NCBI GenBank assembly: GCA_033060915.1
Contig: CM065384.1
Span: forward strand, 29,885,001-29,949,000
Direction: 5' to 3'
From: Euryodendron excelsum
Lineage: Eukaryota > Streptophyta > Magnoliopsida > Ericales > Pentaphylacaceae
Length of the DNA: 64,000 nucleotides
In this document: piece by piece, positions 22,250-31,796 of the stretch
Layout: each line of letters opens with the position of its first letter
How positions within the stretch are numbered: position 1 is the stretch's first letter
Made by a program: the position numbers and the translations under genes
The notes under the pieces: generated by a model
What the model was told of the DNA's origin: nothing
What the model saw: the letters and a program-made list of their open reading frames with translations, nothing else
Databases searched by the model: none

Positions 22250-23815
22250 ATTTGCAAAAGTCCATATTCCAATCTCTTTCCAAACTTTTTTCTCAATCTA
22301 TTTCCCAAAACATTTTTCAAAATTTCCTCCTAAAAACTCTCTTTCCAAAAGTTTTGCTTTCCAAAAATCCCTTTCCAAAGACTCTCTTTTCAAGTCTACT
22401 CTCCAAAATCGCTTTTCCAACATACTTTTTAAAAATTCTCTCCAATCTCCTTTCAAAAATTGCTTTCTAAAAATTCCCTTCACAAAACTCATTTTCCTAA
22501 AAGCTCTTTTCAAACTCCTTCCCAAAAGCTCTTTTGAAAAATCCGCTTTTTAAAGCTTCTTTTCAAATCTCTTTCCTAAAAAGTTCTCTTTCCAAAAAGC
22601 CTTCTTTTCAAAAACTCTCTTAAATTTTTACTTTCTGAAGTTTCATTTCCAAAACTCTTTTCAAGTTTACTTTCTAAAAACTTTTTGTTGAGATCTCCTT
22701 CTAAAAATCTTCCTTCCCAAAAAATTCTACTTTCCAAAAACTCTTTACCTTGGAGTCCAAGTCAAGCCCTAGAACCATGATTAGGAAACCCTAATTTCCA
22801 AATTCCTTTTCTACATCAAACTTTAGGTTACTAAATCCTATTTTCTACATCAAAATAATATATTTCCAAACCCTATTTTCTACACCAAAATCTAGGATTT
22901 TCAAAATTTCGTCTTTCCAATTCTATGCCAAATAATATCCTCCGTTTTAGGAAATCAAATCAAATCTCTCATTTAGGAAACTAGATCTAATCCTCCATTT
23001 TTGAAAATAAAATAAAATCACCTCCTTTTAGAAATAAAGTCCAATATTTTGTTTTAAGAAATAGGAATCCCAATATTTCCTAATCCAAACCTTTCCTAAT
23101 CCCAATCCTTTCTAATCCAAATCTTTCCTAATCCAATTCTTCCTAATCTCATACCTTCCTAAACCTTAAGTTTCCAAAACTTAAACTTTCAAATCTTTCC
23201 TTAAACTTTAAGCTTCTTAATCTTCCTAATTCTAACCTTTCCTAATTCCATACCTTTCCAAATTTCAACTTTTCAAATCTAAATTTTCAAATCTTTTTTA
23301 AACTCAAACCTTTCCTAATTGCAAGTATTTCTGAAACTTAAATTTCGAATCTTTCTAAAATTCTAAACTTTTTAAATTCAAAACTTTCTAAAGTTAAAAC
23401 TTTCTAAATTTGAAACTTTCTTAAGTTAAAACTTTCTAAATTTTAAAACTTTTCATATTTTGAACTTTTTTAATTTGAAATCTTTCTTAAAACGAATCTT
23501 TCCTATTTTGAAACATTCCTAATTCGAACCTTTCCTAAATCCAATCTTTCCCTAATCTTCCAAGTCCAACATTCGAGTCAAATCTTTTCTAAAACCCTTC
23601 CAATTCAAGTCCAATCTTTCTTAAACCTCAAGTTTTTCCTAAGTTCTATCTTTTCTAAGTCTAGGTTTCCTAAAACCAAGCTTTTCAAAACCAATCTTTT
23701 CAAATCTTCCAATCAAAGTTTAAATTTCCTAATCTTCCAATCCAAATTCCAACTCAATTTTTTTTTTTCAATCAAAATCTTCTATTTTTAATTGAACTCT
23801 TATCCGAACTACGAT
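22250..23815 (+). repeat. G-poor low-complexity leader of copy A
   Basis: About 1.5 kb of irregular short repeats of the ctttcctaaa, tttccaaaa and aaactttctaa kind, with very few G residues on the sense strand. The same type of sequence fills 33470-34995 (copy B) and, reversed, 47840-49550 (copy C) and 63380-64000 (copy D). Short ORFs here are chance. Confidence 0.8.
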
Positions 23816-24574
23816 TGACCTGATTCCTAAAATGAGATACGTAGGCAACCCTCATAAGTGCGGTCATAACTTTTTTTCAAATCTCCAATTTCATAAATTT
23901 TTTTTTTCAGATCTCCAATTCCATAACTATTTTCAAACTTCTAATTCTAAAAATCTATTTTCAAATTTCTATTTTCAAATCTTTCTTTCAAAATCAAATC
24001 AAGTTCTTTTCAAATCTATTTTCAAAATCAAAGTCTTATTCTCTCACTTGCATATCATGCATCATGTCAATTTCTTTCTAAAAATTCTTTTCTAAAGTGG
24101 ATAATTTTGGACATATATTAATCGAAGACTCTAATGGGTAAACCTAGGGTGAATAGACATGTAGGTACCGCAAGGGCAGGGTAGGGTGATGGCTTAGCGC
24201 GTCTTCTCTACACGTAACCAACATCCGAACCTAGATCATTATTTTCAAAGACCAAATGGAGTTATTTTCAAAAAGGGTTTAAATTTTTTCAAAGGTTGCC
24301 AAATAACCCGTTTTCTTAAAAACCCTCTCTTGAGAAGGTTTTTCAAAACTTTTTTCAAAAACCCTAAGTGTGATCTTCAGATTGTGCTTAGTTTTTAGGT
24401 AGCTTAACTCACCTTAATCAAGTTAGGTCGTGACTCCAATTCTTTTTCTAAAGCCCTTATTCAAAATCAATTTTCAATTCAAACCTAGCCACACTCCTCT
24501 TTCTAGGAGAGAGAGTATAGTATTTTTACCGCTTATATGTGTATTCCTTGAGTGCGAAAAAACTGGGCGCGACA

Positions 24575-25694
24575 ATGTTGAAGGAGAAATTGTGGTAAGG
24601 GTTGGTGGTGAAACAAGGCAGAAGAAGATTGATAGATGTAGAACCCTATCTCTTCTCATGGGAAAGGAGATCACTGATAATAGTCACCAACCCATTGCCA
24701 TTGAACTCTCACTAGAATTGAGACTTGTCCACCATTTTGTGTGCCACATTCTTATTCCTAAGGGTGGAAAGTTTGAATACATCTCTAAAAAAGAATTATT
24801 TTTCATATAGGCATATTTGACTGAAACAAAGGTTGATTTGGATGACTTTATTTTGAACTATATCATTAATGCAACAAGAAGTGGACCCCAAAGAAAGAAA
24901 GAGGTGGTGGTGGTGGAATGTTTTTGACAAGGGTGTTCCAACACTTTAAGGTTGACTTGTCCAATGAAAAGAAAAGGACTCCTGATCCCAATTTAGATGA
25001 CTACAACTGAAAAACCATATCTAGAATGAGGTATTTCTTTGAAACCTTCACCAAGAAGTGGACCCCAAAGAAAGAAAGAGGTGGTGGTGGTGGTAGTATA
25101 ACACCAAAGGGAATGTCATTTGAAAGAGGTGAAACCTCTAAGACTCCAAAGGAACCTTTTTCCATGGACATTGTGCTCAACAATTTTGTGCAAATAGCAA
25201 TGATGATGGAAATAACAAAAGAGATGAAGAAATACCAAGAGGAAATGTTTACAAAAATTAATAAGAAGGTGGAGAATGGTGCAACTAGGCTGTTTTTTGT
25301 TAAGAAGAAAGTTAGGGAGTTGAGTAAAGCTTTTGTGTTTGAGGGAAACAAGCTAAAAGACGGAGTCTCTAGTGACATTGCTCTCTTAACTGAGAACATT
25401 AGGAAATACATCAAGAAAATGATTGGAGATGAATACAAACCCCTTTATCTTAAAGCAGCAAAGTTTGTAGAAGAGGACTTTAGCACTGATGAGATGGATG
25501 AATCTACTGAAAGAGTCAATACCTCACCTTATCTATCTCAGCCATCTCCTGTAGCACCATCAAATCCCTCTAGCCAAACCACTCCAAGGCCATCAGCAAT
25601 CACTCATAAGTATGGTTTGAGGCAAAGAAATCCAGCCAAGTTTACCAACACTACTGATGACCATATTGATCTATCACTAACCTATCTCCCATAG
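24575..25694 (+). pseudogene. Sirevirus third ORF, C-terminal part
   Basis: The reading resumes directly after the giant LTR with EGEIVVRVGGETRQKKIDRCRTLSLLMGKEITDNSHQPIAIELSLELRLVHHFVCHILIPKGGKFEYISKKELFFI, then a stop. After a short damaged stretch it runs from 25026 to 25694 as MRYFFETFTKKWTPKKERGGGGGS...KYGLRQRNPAKF. The pattern is a helical middle, a charged coiled-coil-like part (25190-25300) and a proline/serine-rich tail. A 42-bp piece (caagaagtggacc...ggtgg) occurs twice, at about 24875-24916 and 25052-25094. The role of this protein family is unknown. No transmembrane segment is convincing, so I do not call it an envelope protein. Confidence 0.65.
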
Positions 25695-26024
25695 CCAAAT
25701 AAGCACTCTTGCATTTGCATTTACATTTGCATTTGCACTTGCACTTTTTGAACAATATTTTTGAATAGGATGGTGTGTCATCCTTTACGATAAATATGTT
25801 TGTAATATTTTTTTTAGATACTTTTAGTCTTTGAACTCTATAGATGCTGATTATTATAAATGTTTTAGTTGCTGTGACATTTGCTTATATTTGCTTTGGT
25901 TGCTTTGTTGAGGAGATTGATGCTTTGCTTGCTAATGTAACAATAACTTTATTCATATTTTAAGATTTTTTTGCTATTATACCTGTCTTTTACTTTTCTA
26001 TATTTAATTCTTTTTTATTAATTG
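25695..26024 (+). other. Untranslated stretch after the Sirevirus third ORF
   Basis: T-rich sequence with repeated catttgcattt phrases right after the stop codon and no ORF of note. It leads into the series of polypurine tracts. Confidence 0.6.
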
Positions 26025-26521
26025 ACAAAAAGGGGGAGAAAGTATTGATATGAAAAAGTTGAGTTTGATAAAAAAAAAGGGGGGGGGGGGGGGGGGGGGG
26101 GAGAGAATTATGATGTGAATGGAAAATAAAGTAAAGGGGAGAAAGAATTTGGAAAGACTTTATATGTGAATAACTGTCTTATTTGGATGCTTAATTAGCA
26201 TCAATTGTGATTGAGCAAATCTGACATAACAGTGCTACATTGTATAAGAAAGGGGGAGCAAAGGCATTTATGCTCTGAACCTTTGAATTTGTTGATTATT
26301 TTGCTCTGAACTTTTATGTTTGCTCTGAACCGTGAAAATATGTTGCTTTACACTTGGAAAATGCCTTGAGGCATAAAGCATAAAAGAAAAGGAGAGCAAA
26401 TTTTTGGTATGAAGTTTTTATTTTCTGATTTTCTTTGTTATTGCACATTGCTAAATTCATTAGATTTCAAGCTTATTGTTCATGTTAAGCAAGGTTTTGT
26501 CATCATAAAAAAGGAGGAGAT
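26025..26521 (+). other. Multiple polypurine tracts, one with a 23-G run
   Basis: Purine tracts of aaa-ggggg-ag type occur at about 26029-26041, 26070-26105, 26134-26146, 26248-26260, 26385-26398 and 26506-26520. The last is adjacent to the 3' LTR. Repeated tracts before the 3' LTR are known for Sireviruses. The second tract has grown to 23 G in a row (26079-26101). Confidence 0.85.
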
Positions 26522-28047
26522 TATTGGCTCCATGCCTTGATTTTGATGATTGCAAAACATGTGTTAGTGATTTAATGACTCTACTTAGTGTGTAGATTAT
26601 GCATTGCCTTAAACTTAATAGGTTCATGACTTGAAGTTTGTCATATTAGAGAATATTAAAAGAGTTATGTGCTGCAAGCATACCAAGTATTGTTGAAGAT
26701 TTGAAGAGATGGACTTGAAAAGTAGATCAGTATCAAGTGTGATGAGATCGACATCAATTGAAGAGAAGAGATTTCAAGACCTGGAAGCTTTCTTAAAGAT
26801 TTTGGTGAAGTCTTAGATCAATAGAAGAAGTGATGTTGATTGAAGAACCTTACAAGTAATCAAAGTAGATTAATTTCATCTCGAAGAGATTGAAGGTGTT
26901 CTTGGAGACCAACATACCTTAAAAGGCTTAATTGGATGATCCATGAAGAGCTTGAAGACATTAAAAAAGATTGAAGAAGACCTGCAGAAAGTGAAGGTCT
27001 AAGTTGAAAAGAGTCGACCCCTCCAGCTCAAGAGTTGACACATTGGTCCAATATACAAAGTCTTGAAGAAGATCCAAAAAGGGTTGACTCCTCATTTCTT
27101 AGGGTTGATACATTTGGACAAAGCCTTGATGAAGTTTGGTCAAAAGCCAAAAGAGTCGACTTCCTATTTTTCCAGGGTAAACACATTTGGATAGAGCCTT
27201 GGTGAAGTCAGACAAAACTCTAAAAGAGTCGATCCCTATTTCTCAAGAATCGACACATTGGGACAAAGAGCTGAGGAAGATGAGAGCAGAACAAAAGGAG
27301 TCGACTCATTGACTGTAAAGACTAGTATTTTGACCGTTGCAATAGCTCGATATTGCATTAAAAACACTCCCAACCACCACCAATGGTAAAAATCAATGCA
27401 AGGCTATAAAAACAAGATCCCTACAACATCTAAAACAAGTATGAAAGATCATAAGTGCTGAATCAAAGATTGAAGCTAAGATTTTCTAAGCCCTAACTGC
27501 TACATCCATTTTATTGAGTGATTAGGGTTGATTGTTGAACTTACACTTGCTTATCTACTCTTTGGGAGAGTTACCCATTGTATTAACTTCATTTATTCCA
27601 CTTGGATGGATTTGTAAACCTGTCAATTTGAGTGTTCTTGATAAAAACACTTGTAAGTTTGTGTGAAGCTTAGACAAAATCACTTGAGGCTTTGAGAGCT
27701 TGGGAAGAGCTATAGTAAAAAGTGAGTTAGGCACTTGGGCAACTTGCACCTGCTATGTGAAGGAGTTTTTGCATAGTGGAAGACTTTCAAGGGGATCTTG
27801 GGAGTGAGGACGTTGATCACACGTTGTGATCGAACCTCGGTAAATTTGGTATTTTTTTATTGTGCTTTGTTTTTCTTTCTTACTCATATTGCTTACTTGC
27901 ATTGCATGTTATTGTTTCCTTGCTTGGTTTATAGTTTGATTAGCTACTGTTACATTACTTAATTAGTTTTTAATTGTATTATTTGTTATTATATTTGAAA
28001 AACTCAATATACGCCCCCCCCTCTTGGGTTACTTACTTGGGCCAACA
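26522..28047 (+). repeat. 3' LTR of the Sirevirus
   Basis: It begins tattggctccatgccttg, where the expected TG is TA, and ends cttgggccaaca. It aligns with the 5' LTR with many substitutions. It has two rather than eight 21-bp units and lacks parts of the 12605-13015 series, but has extra sequence near 27640-27720. Confidence 0.85.
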
Positions 28048-29126
28048 ACTTAGACAAGCACTAAAAATAATGACAAGAGAAGCTTGACAGTGGTGAGATG
28101 TCAAATAGATTCATAATAAATGAATTTGTTAAATGTGTTTATGTGATAGACACTTTAAACAAAGATGTCATTGTTTGTTTACATGTGGATGGTATGATTA
28201 TTATCAGTAGTAATAATGATATTATTACAACTATTAAAAAGATGTTGGCTAGTAAGTTCAACATGAAAGATTCAGGTGTGGTAGATGTTATGCTTAGCGT
28301 CAAGATTAAAAAAACATCTGAGGGATATGCCTTGTCGCAATCACACTATATTGAAAAAGTACTTGACAAGTTTGAAAAGTCCAAGCACAATATAAAAAGA
28401 ACACCTGTAGATGTGAATTTTCATCTTACAAAGAATACTGGAAATTGCATTTCTCAATTCAAGTGTTCACGAATAATAGGTTTAATGTACATCATGAACT
28501 GTACTTGCCTGGATATTACATACTCGGTGAGTAAACTGAGTAGATATACAAGTAACCCAGGAGCAGATCACTAGAAGGCAATAGTTAAGGTTCTTAGATA
28601 TCTAAAATTCACTTTGAACTATGGGCTGCACTATAAGAGATATCTAGCTATACTTGAAGGGTACTGTGTCACAAATTGGATATCTAACACTAAAGACTCT
28701 AAATCCACTAGTGGATATGTTTTTACACTAGGGCGTTCGATTATATCTTGAAAATTCTCTCAACAAACTTGTATTGCCAAATCCACAATGGAATTTGAGT
28801 TCATTACTTTAGATAAAGTTAGAGAATTAGTAGTGTAGCTTTGTAACTTCTTAGAGGATATTCCTGTGTGGCCAAAACTTATGTCCGCTATTTGCATATA
28901 TTGTGATAGTCAATCAGTAATAGGAAAGGCACATAATAATGTGTATAATGGCAAATCTCAACATATTCGTCCTAGACACAACACTGTGAAGTAATTGCTA
29001 TCAAATGATATAATATCTATTGACTATGTGAAGTCAAAAGATAATATCGCGGATCCGCTTACCAAAGGCTTGACAAGAGATCAAGTAGCTTGTTCATAGA
29101 GAAAAATGGGCTTAACGCCTATAAAT
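28048..29126 (+). pseudogene. pol: Tork-like RT C-terminal part and RNase H, part 2
   Basis: The reading continues the RT of 10777-11989 after the Sirevirus. It gives SNRFIINEFVKCVYVIDTLNKDVIVCL, then HVDGMIIISS where YVDD is expected (28182-28193), so the catalytic site is lost. MKDSGVVDVMLSVKIKK...LSQSHYIEKVLDKF follows. RNase H is readable as [17 protein letters not shown] (about 28580), [23 protein letters not shown] and KSKDNIADPLTKGLTRDQV (about 29035-29090), with stops. Confidence 0.85.
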
Positions 29127-29721
29127 TAAAAGTTATCACAATGGCAACCTAACCTAACCTAACTGACTGGAGATCACAATATCTAGGTTCAAAGGGACAA
29201 CTGAATTGTGAGTGACTCAACCAAAATCACTAAAGATGTAATTTCTACTACCCATTTCTGTGATGAAATAGTGATAACCTGTAATGTATATCAAGATAAC
29301 CTATGGTTTTAATGATTCTTATATCTTGGACATCCAAGTGGAGTATAACATGATACTCTTAATAAGAAATCACCTATATTATAAGTGTGAAAGGGCTGTT
29401 TATATGAGAATGCAAAGACTACATTCTTTAGAGCACTCATGAATAACCAGGAATTATTTAGGGCCAAAATGAACACAACCATGAGAATCGATTGTGTCCG
29501 GAAAGAAATTATATGAGTATTATTGTCTTGGTTTATACAAAAAGCTGAACAGTTCAAGACATCACATTCATGAATTAGCTAATAAATCTGATGGTATTTC
29601 ACTAGGAAAGGTTCAAGGCCAAAAGCTACCTCACCCAATGTAGTAACTTTACACTATACTCTCGTTCGTGTCAGCATTTGCATCTTGCATTTTTTAACCT
29701 ATTTTCATTCATATGGGGGAT
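29127..29721 (+). other. 3' untranslated part and PPT of the Tork-like element
   Basis: About 600 bp without coding potential, ending in atggggga directly before the 3' LTR start. The purine stretch at 29714-29720 is the probable PPT. Confidence 0.65.
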
Positions 29722-29992
29722 TGTTGGAAAAACATCTATTTTAATTTTGAACGAATAGTTTTGAATGAATAGGTGTCTGGTTATGATCTTTAGAAGACAC
29801 ATTTGAAAGGTATTTTTGGGAGCAGACACCTTATTTTCTATATATATCGCTACAGAGTTCTACATCAATGTAAGATAGGAAGACAAGTAAAAAGAGATTT
29901 GATTTCCATTACATTGAGAGAGTCCTACACTGTTATAGTTTGCAAGGCACACAAATTGGAGTGCACCTTCTATGTGTGGGAGATCGTTGTAT
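29722..29992 (+). repeat. Truncated 3' LTR of the Tork-like element
   Basis: It matches 8342 onward, starting tgttggaaaaacatc and running through gtgcaccttctatgtgtggg. It stops near gatcgttgtat, where the 5' LTR continues differently. What follows is integrase-coding sequence of another copia element. Confidence 0.75.
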
Positions 29993-30634
29993 ACACCCAA
30001 TTGCTCACACACATATACAAAATGGTCTTGCCTAAACTTTTAACAAACAGCTTCAGTTTATTGCTTGACCTTTACTTATGAAAACAAAATTACCTATTTT
30101 TGCTTGGGGACATGCTATCTTGCATGCTGCATCATTGGTTAGAATCCGATCAACTGCATATCATCAGTACTCACCATTACAACTTGTCATTAGTCAACAA
30201 CCAAATATTTCTCACTTACGAGTTTTTGGTTGTGCTGTATATGTACCTATCTCACCCACATAATGTACTACAATGGGTCCTCAGTGTAGACTTGGAATTT
30301 ATGTTGATTTTTTTATTCTCCATCTATTATTAGATATTTGGAATCCTTAGCAGGTGATGTGTTCATGGCACGTTTTGATGATTGTCATTTTGATGAGTCA
30401 GTCTTCCCACAATTATGGGGAGAAAAAATGCAATTAGAAAAACAACGAGAGTTTAGTTGGAATGTGTCGATGCTATCTCATATAGATCCTCGAACGAGTC
30501 AATGTGAATCAGAAATTCACAGAATTATTCATTTACAGACAATTGTAAATCAATTGCCTGATGCGTTCACCGATACAAAGAAAGTGACAAAATCACATAT
30601 ACCAGTTACTAATACTCCAGCACGTATTGATGTC
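29993..30634 (+). pseudogene. pol: Copia integrase part
   Basis: Readable segments are HPIAHTHIQNGLA (about 29995-30035, one stop following), then KTKLPIFAWGHAILHAASLVRIRSTAYHQYSPLQLVISQQPNISHLRVFGCAVYVPIS (30080-30255). After a frameshift come AGDVFMARFDDCHFDESVFPQLWGEK...WNVSMLSHIDPRTSQCESEI...LPDAFTDTKKVTKSHIPVTNTPARIDV (30350-30634). The sequence stops at the insertion of copy B and continues at 35832. Confidence 0.85.
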
Positions 30635-30835
30635 TGTAAGCACCTCATTTTTGACCGCTCGGTAGTCTACACTCCGTCCAGACTTGTTTTCAAGTCATTG
30701 TGGGCATATTTCAATCGAAACCAATTCTCTAGGTCCAAATTCCTTCTCTCCATCGCTTCACGAGCCTGTCGGGCCCAAATAGAGGTAAAATAACCAAAAT
30801 GCCCTTAGGGGCATTGTCCTTTCCAAAATCTTTTC

Positions 30836-31517
30836 AATCCCACTCTCGAGACAGTTTATTCCTCGAGACGGTTCCAATCCAGGCGCGTCTCTTCGGAGAC
30901 GGTAAGACCCCTTTCCAATCCCACTCTCGAGATAGTTTATTCCTTGAGACGATTCCAATCCAGGCACGTCTCCTCGGAGACGGTAAGACCCCTTTCCAAT
31001 CCCACTCTCGAGACAGTTTATTCCTTGAGACAGTTCCAATCCAGGCACGTCTCCTCGGAGACGATAAGACCCCTTTCCAATCCCACTCTCGAGACAGTTT
31101 ATTCCTTGAGACGGTTCCAATCCAGGCACGTCTCTTGGGAGACGGTAAAACCCCTTTCCAAACCCACTCTTGAGATAGTTTATTCCTCGAGACGGTTCCA
31201 ATCCAGGCACGTCTCTTTGGAGACGGTAAGACCCCTTTCCAAACCCACTCTCGAGACAGTTTATTCCTCGAGACGGTTCCAATCCAGGTACGTCTCTTTG
31301 GAGACGGTAAGACCCCTTTCCAAACCCACTCTCGAGACAGTTTATTCCTCGAGACGGTTCCAATCCAGGTACGTCTCTTTGGAGACGGTAAGACCCCTTT
31401 CCAAACCCATTCTCGAGACAGTTTATTCCTCGAGACGGTTCCAATCCAGGCACGTCTCTTCGGAGATGGTAAGACCCCTTCCAGTCCCACTCTCGAGACA
31501 GTTTATTCCTCGAGATG
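30836..31517 (+). repeat. 81-bp tandem array with internal hairpin, eight units
   Basis: Phase points gttccaatcc repeat at 30870, 30951, 31032, 31113, 31194, 31275, 31356 and 31437, an exact 81-bp period. Each unit has ctcgagac phrases and a hairpin cgtctc-nnnn-gagacg. The hairpins lie at 30886, 30967, 31048, 31129, 31210, 31291, 31372 and 31453, each 16 nt and followed by gtaaga or similar. The stem stays intact while the four-base loop varies (ttcg, ctcg, ttgg, tttg). Confidence 0.9.
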
Positions 31518-31521
31518 GTCC

Positions 31522-31667
31522 GAGTAGCAAAACTACTCGCAAAACCGTTAGAGTAACGAAAATACTCACAAATCATCAACCCCGTCCGAGTAACGAAAAT
31601 ACTCACAAATCATCAATCCCGTCCGAGTAGCGGAAATACTCACACCGTTAGAGTGGCGGAAACACTT
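31522..31667 (+). other. Series of five GAGTR...YACTC hairpins in copy B
   Basis: 17-nt sites at 31522 (gagtag/ctactc), 31551, 31588 and 31625 (gagta/tactc), and 31651 (gagtg/cactt). Stem position 5 switches between A-T and G-C pairs while remaining paired. Confidence 0.65.
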
Positions 31668-31796
31668 AAAACCCAGGTCAACACCAGTGTCTGTTAGCCC
31701 ACTTTGGTAAAAAATGACCAAACTGTCCTTTGGACCTTTTTTGAAACTTTCCGGTCAAGATGACCATTTTGCTCCTAGGCATCCGAATGCCCCGGG

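Larger units (their letters stand above)
19808..24574 (+). mobile_element. Giant solo LTR, copy A (4.8 kb, Tat/Ogre-like)
   Basis: It starts tgtaagcacccc and ends gggcgcgaca. The exact 5-bp TSD atgtt lies at 19803-19807 and 24575-24579. No internal region and no second LTR are present, so it is a solo LTR produced by recombination. The first 1.6 kb is GC-richer with degenerate repeats and hairpins. A TATA box ctataaata sits at 21370-21378. The rest is low-complexity, G-poor sequence ending in the block ...caccttaatcaagttagg... that is shared with copies B, C and D. Family assignment rests on the match of its last ~75 bp to the LTR tail at 56677-56751, which is followed by a Tat/Ogre-type internal region. 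Confidence 0.85.
11990..28047 (+). mobile_element. Full-length but decayed Sirevirus (Ty1/copia) with third ORF
   Basis: LTRs lie at 11990-13654 and 26522-28047. The flanking 5-bp duplication is attta (11985-11989) and actta (28048-28052), with one difference. Joining the flanks restores the RT reading of the host element, so this is a true insertion. The order is PBS, gag with a CCHC knuckle, a second damaged knuckle, protease, integrase, RT, RNase H, a third ORF, then a series of polypurine tracts. The third ORF and multiple PPTs are marks of Sireviruses. Two later insertions lie inside (15954-16512 and 19808-24574). Without them the element would be about 10.7 kb. Many stops show it is inactive. 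Confidence 0.9.
8342..29992 (+). mobile_element. Tork-like Ty1/copia element, interrupted and 3'-truncated
   Basis: The 5' LTR begins tgttggaaaaa at 8342. The matching 3' LTR starts at 29722 after a purine stretch and is cut off near 29992. The internal region holds decayed integrase and RT (10777-11989), is interrupted by the Sirevirus at 11990-28047, and resumes in RT and RNase H (28048-29126). No gag or protease can be recognised in 8985-10770. The lineage name is tentative and based on the pol sequence style and the tgttggaaa LTR start. No TSD can be tested because the 3' end is missing. Confidence 0.75.

Noticed and set aside
22210..22470. Phe/Ser/Leu-rich ORFs in the G-poor leaders
   Set aside because: Composition-driven readings in low-complexity DNA. 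Their position is not conserved in frame between copies.
19429..25694. Retroviral envelope gene in the Sirevirus
   Set aside because: No signal peptide or convincing membrane segment can be read, and the sequence resembles the plant third-ORF domain of unknown role.
30836..31517. CRISPR-like array
   Set aside because: Units are directly adjoining 81-bp repeats without unique spacers, in plant DNA with no cas genes.
30758..31630. Long open frames on both strands (up to 282 codons) over the 81-bp array
   Set aside because: 81 is a multiple of three, so several frames stay open through the repeats. No domain is present, and the array lies within LTR U3.
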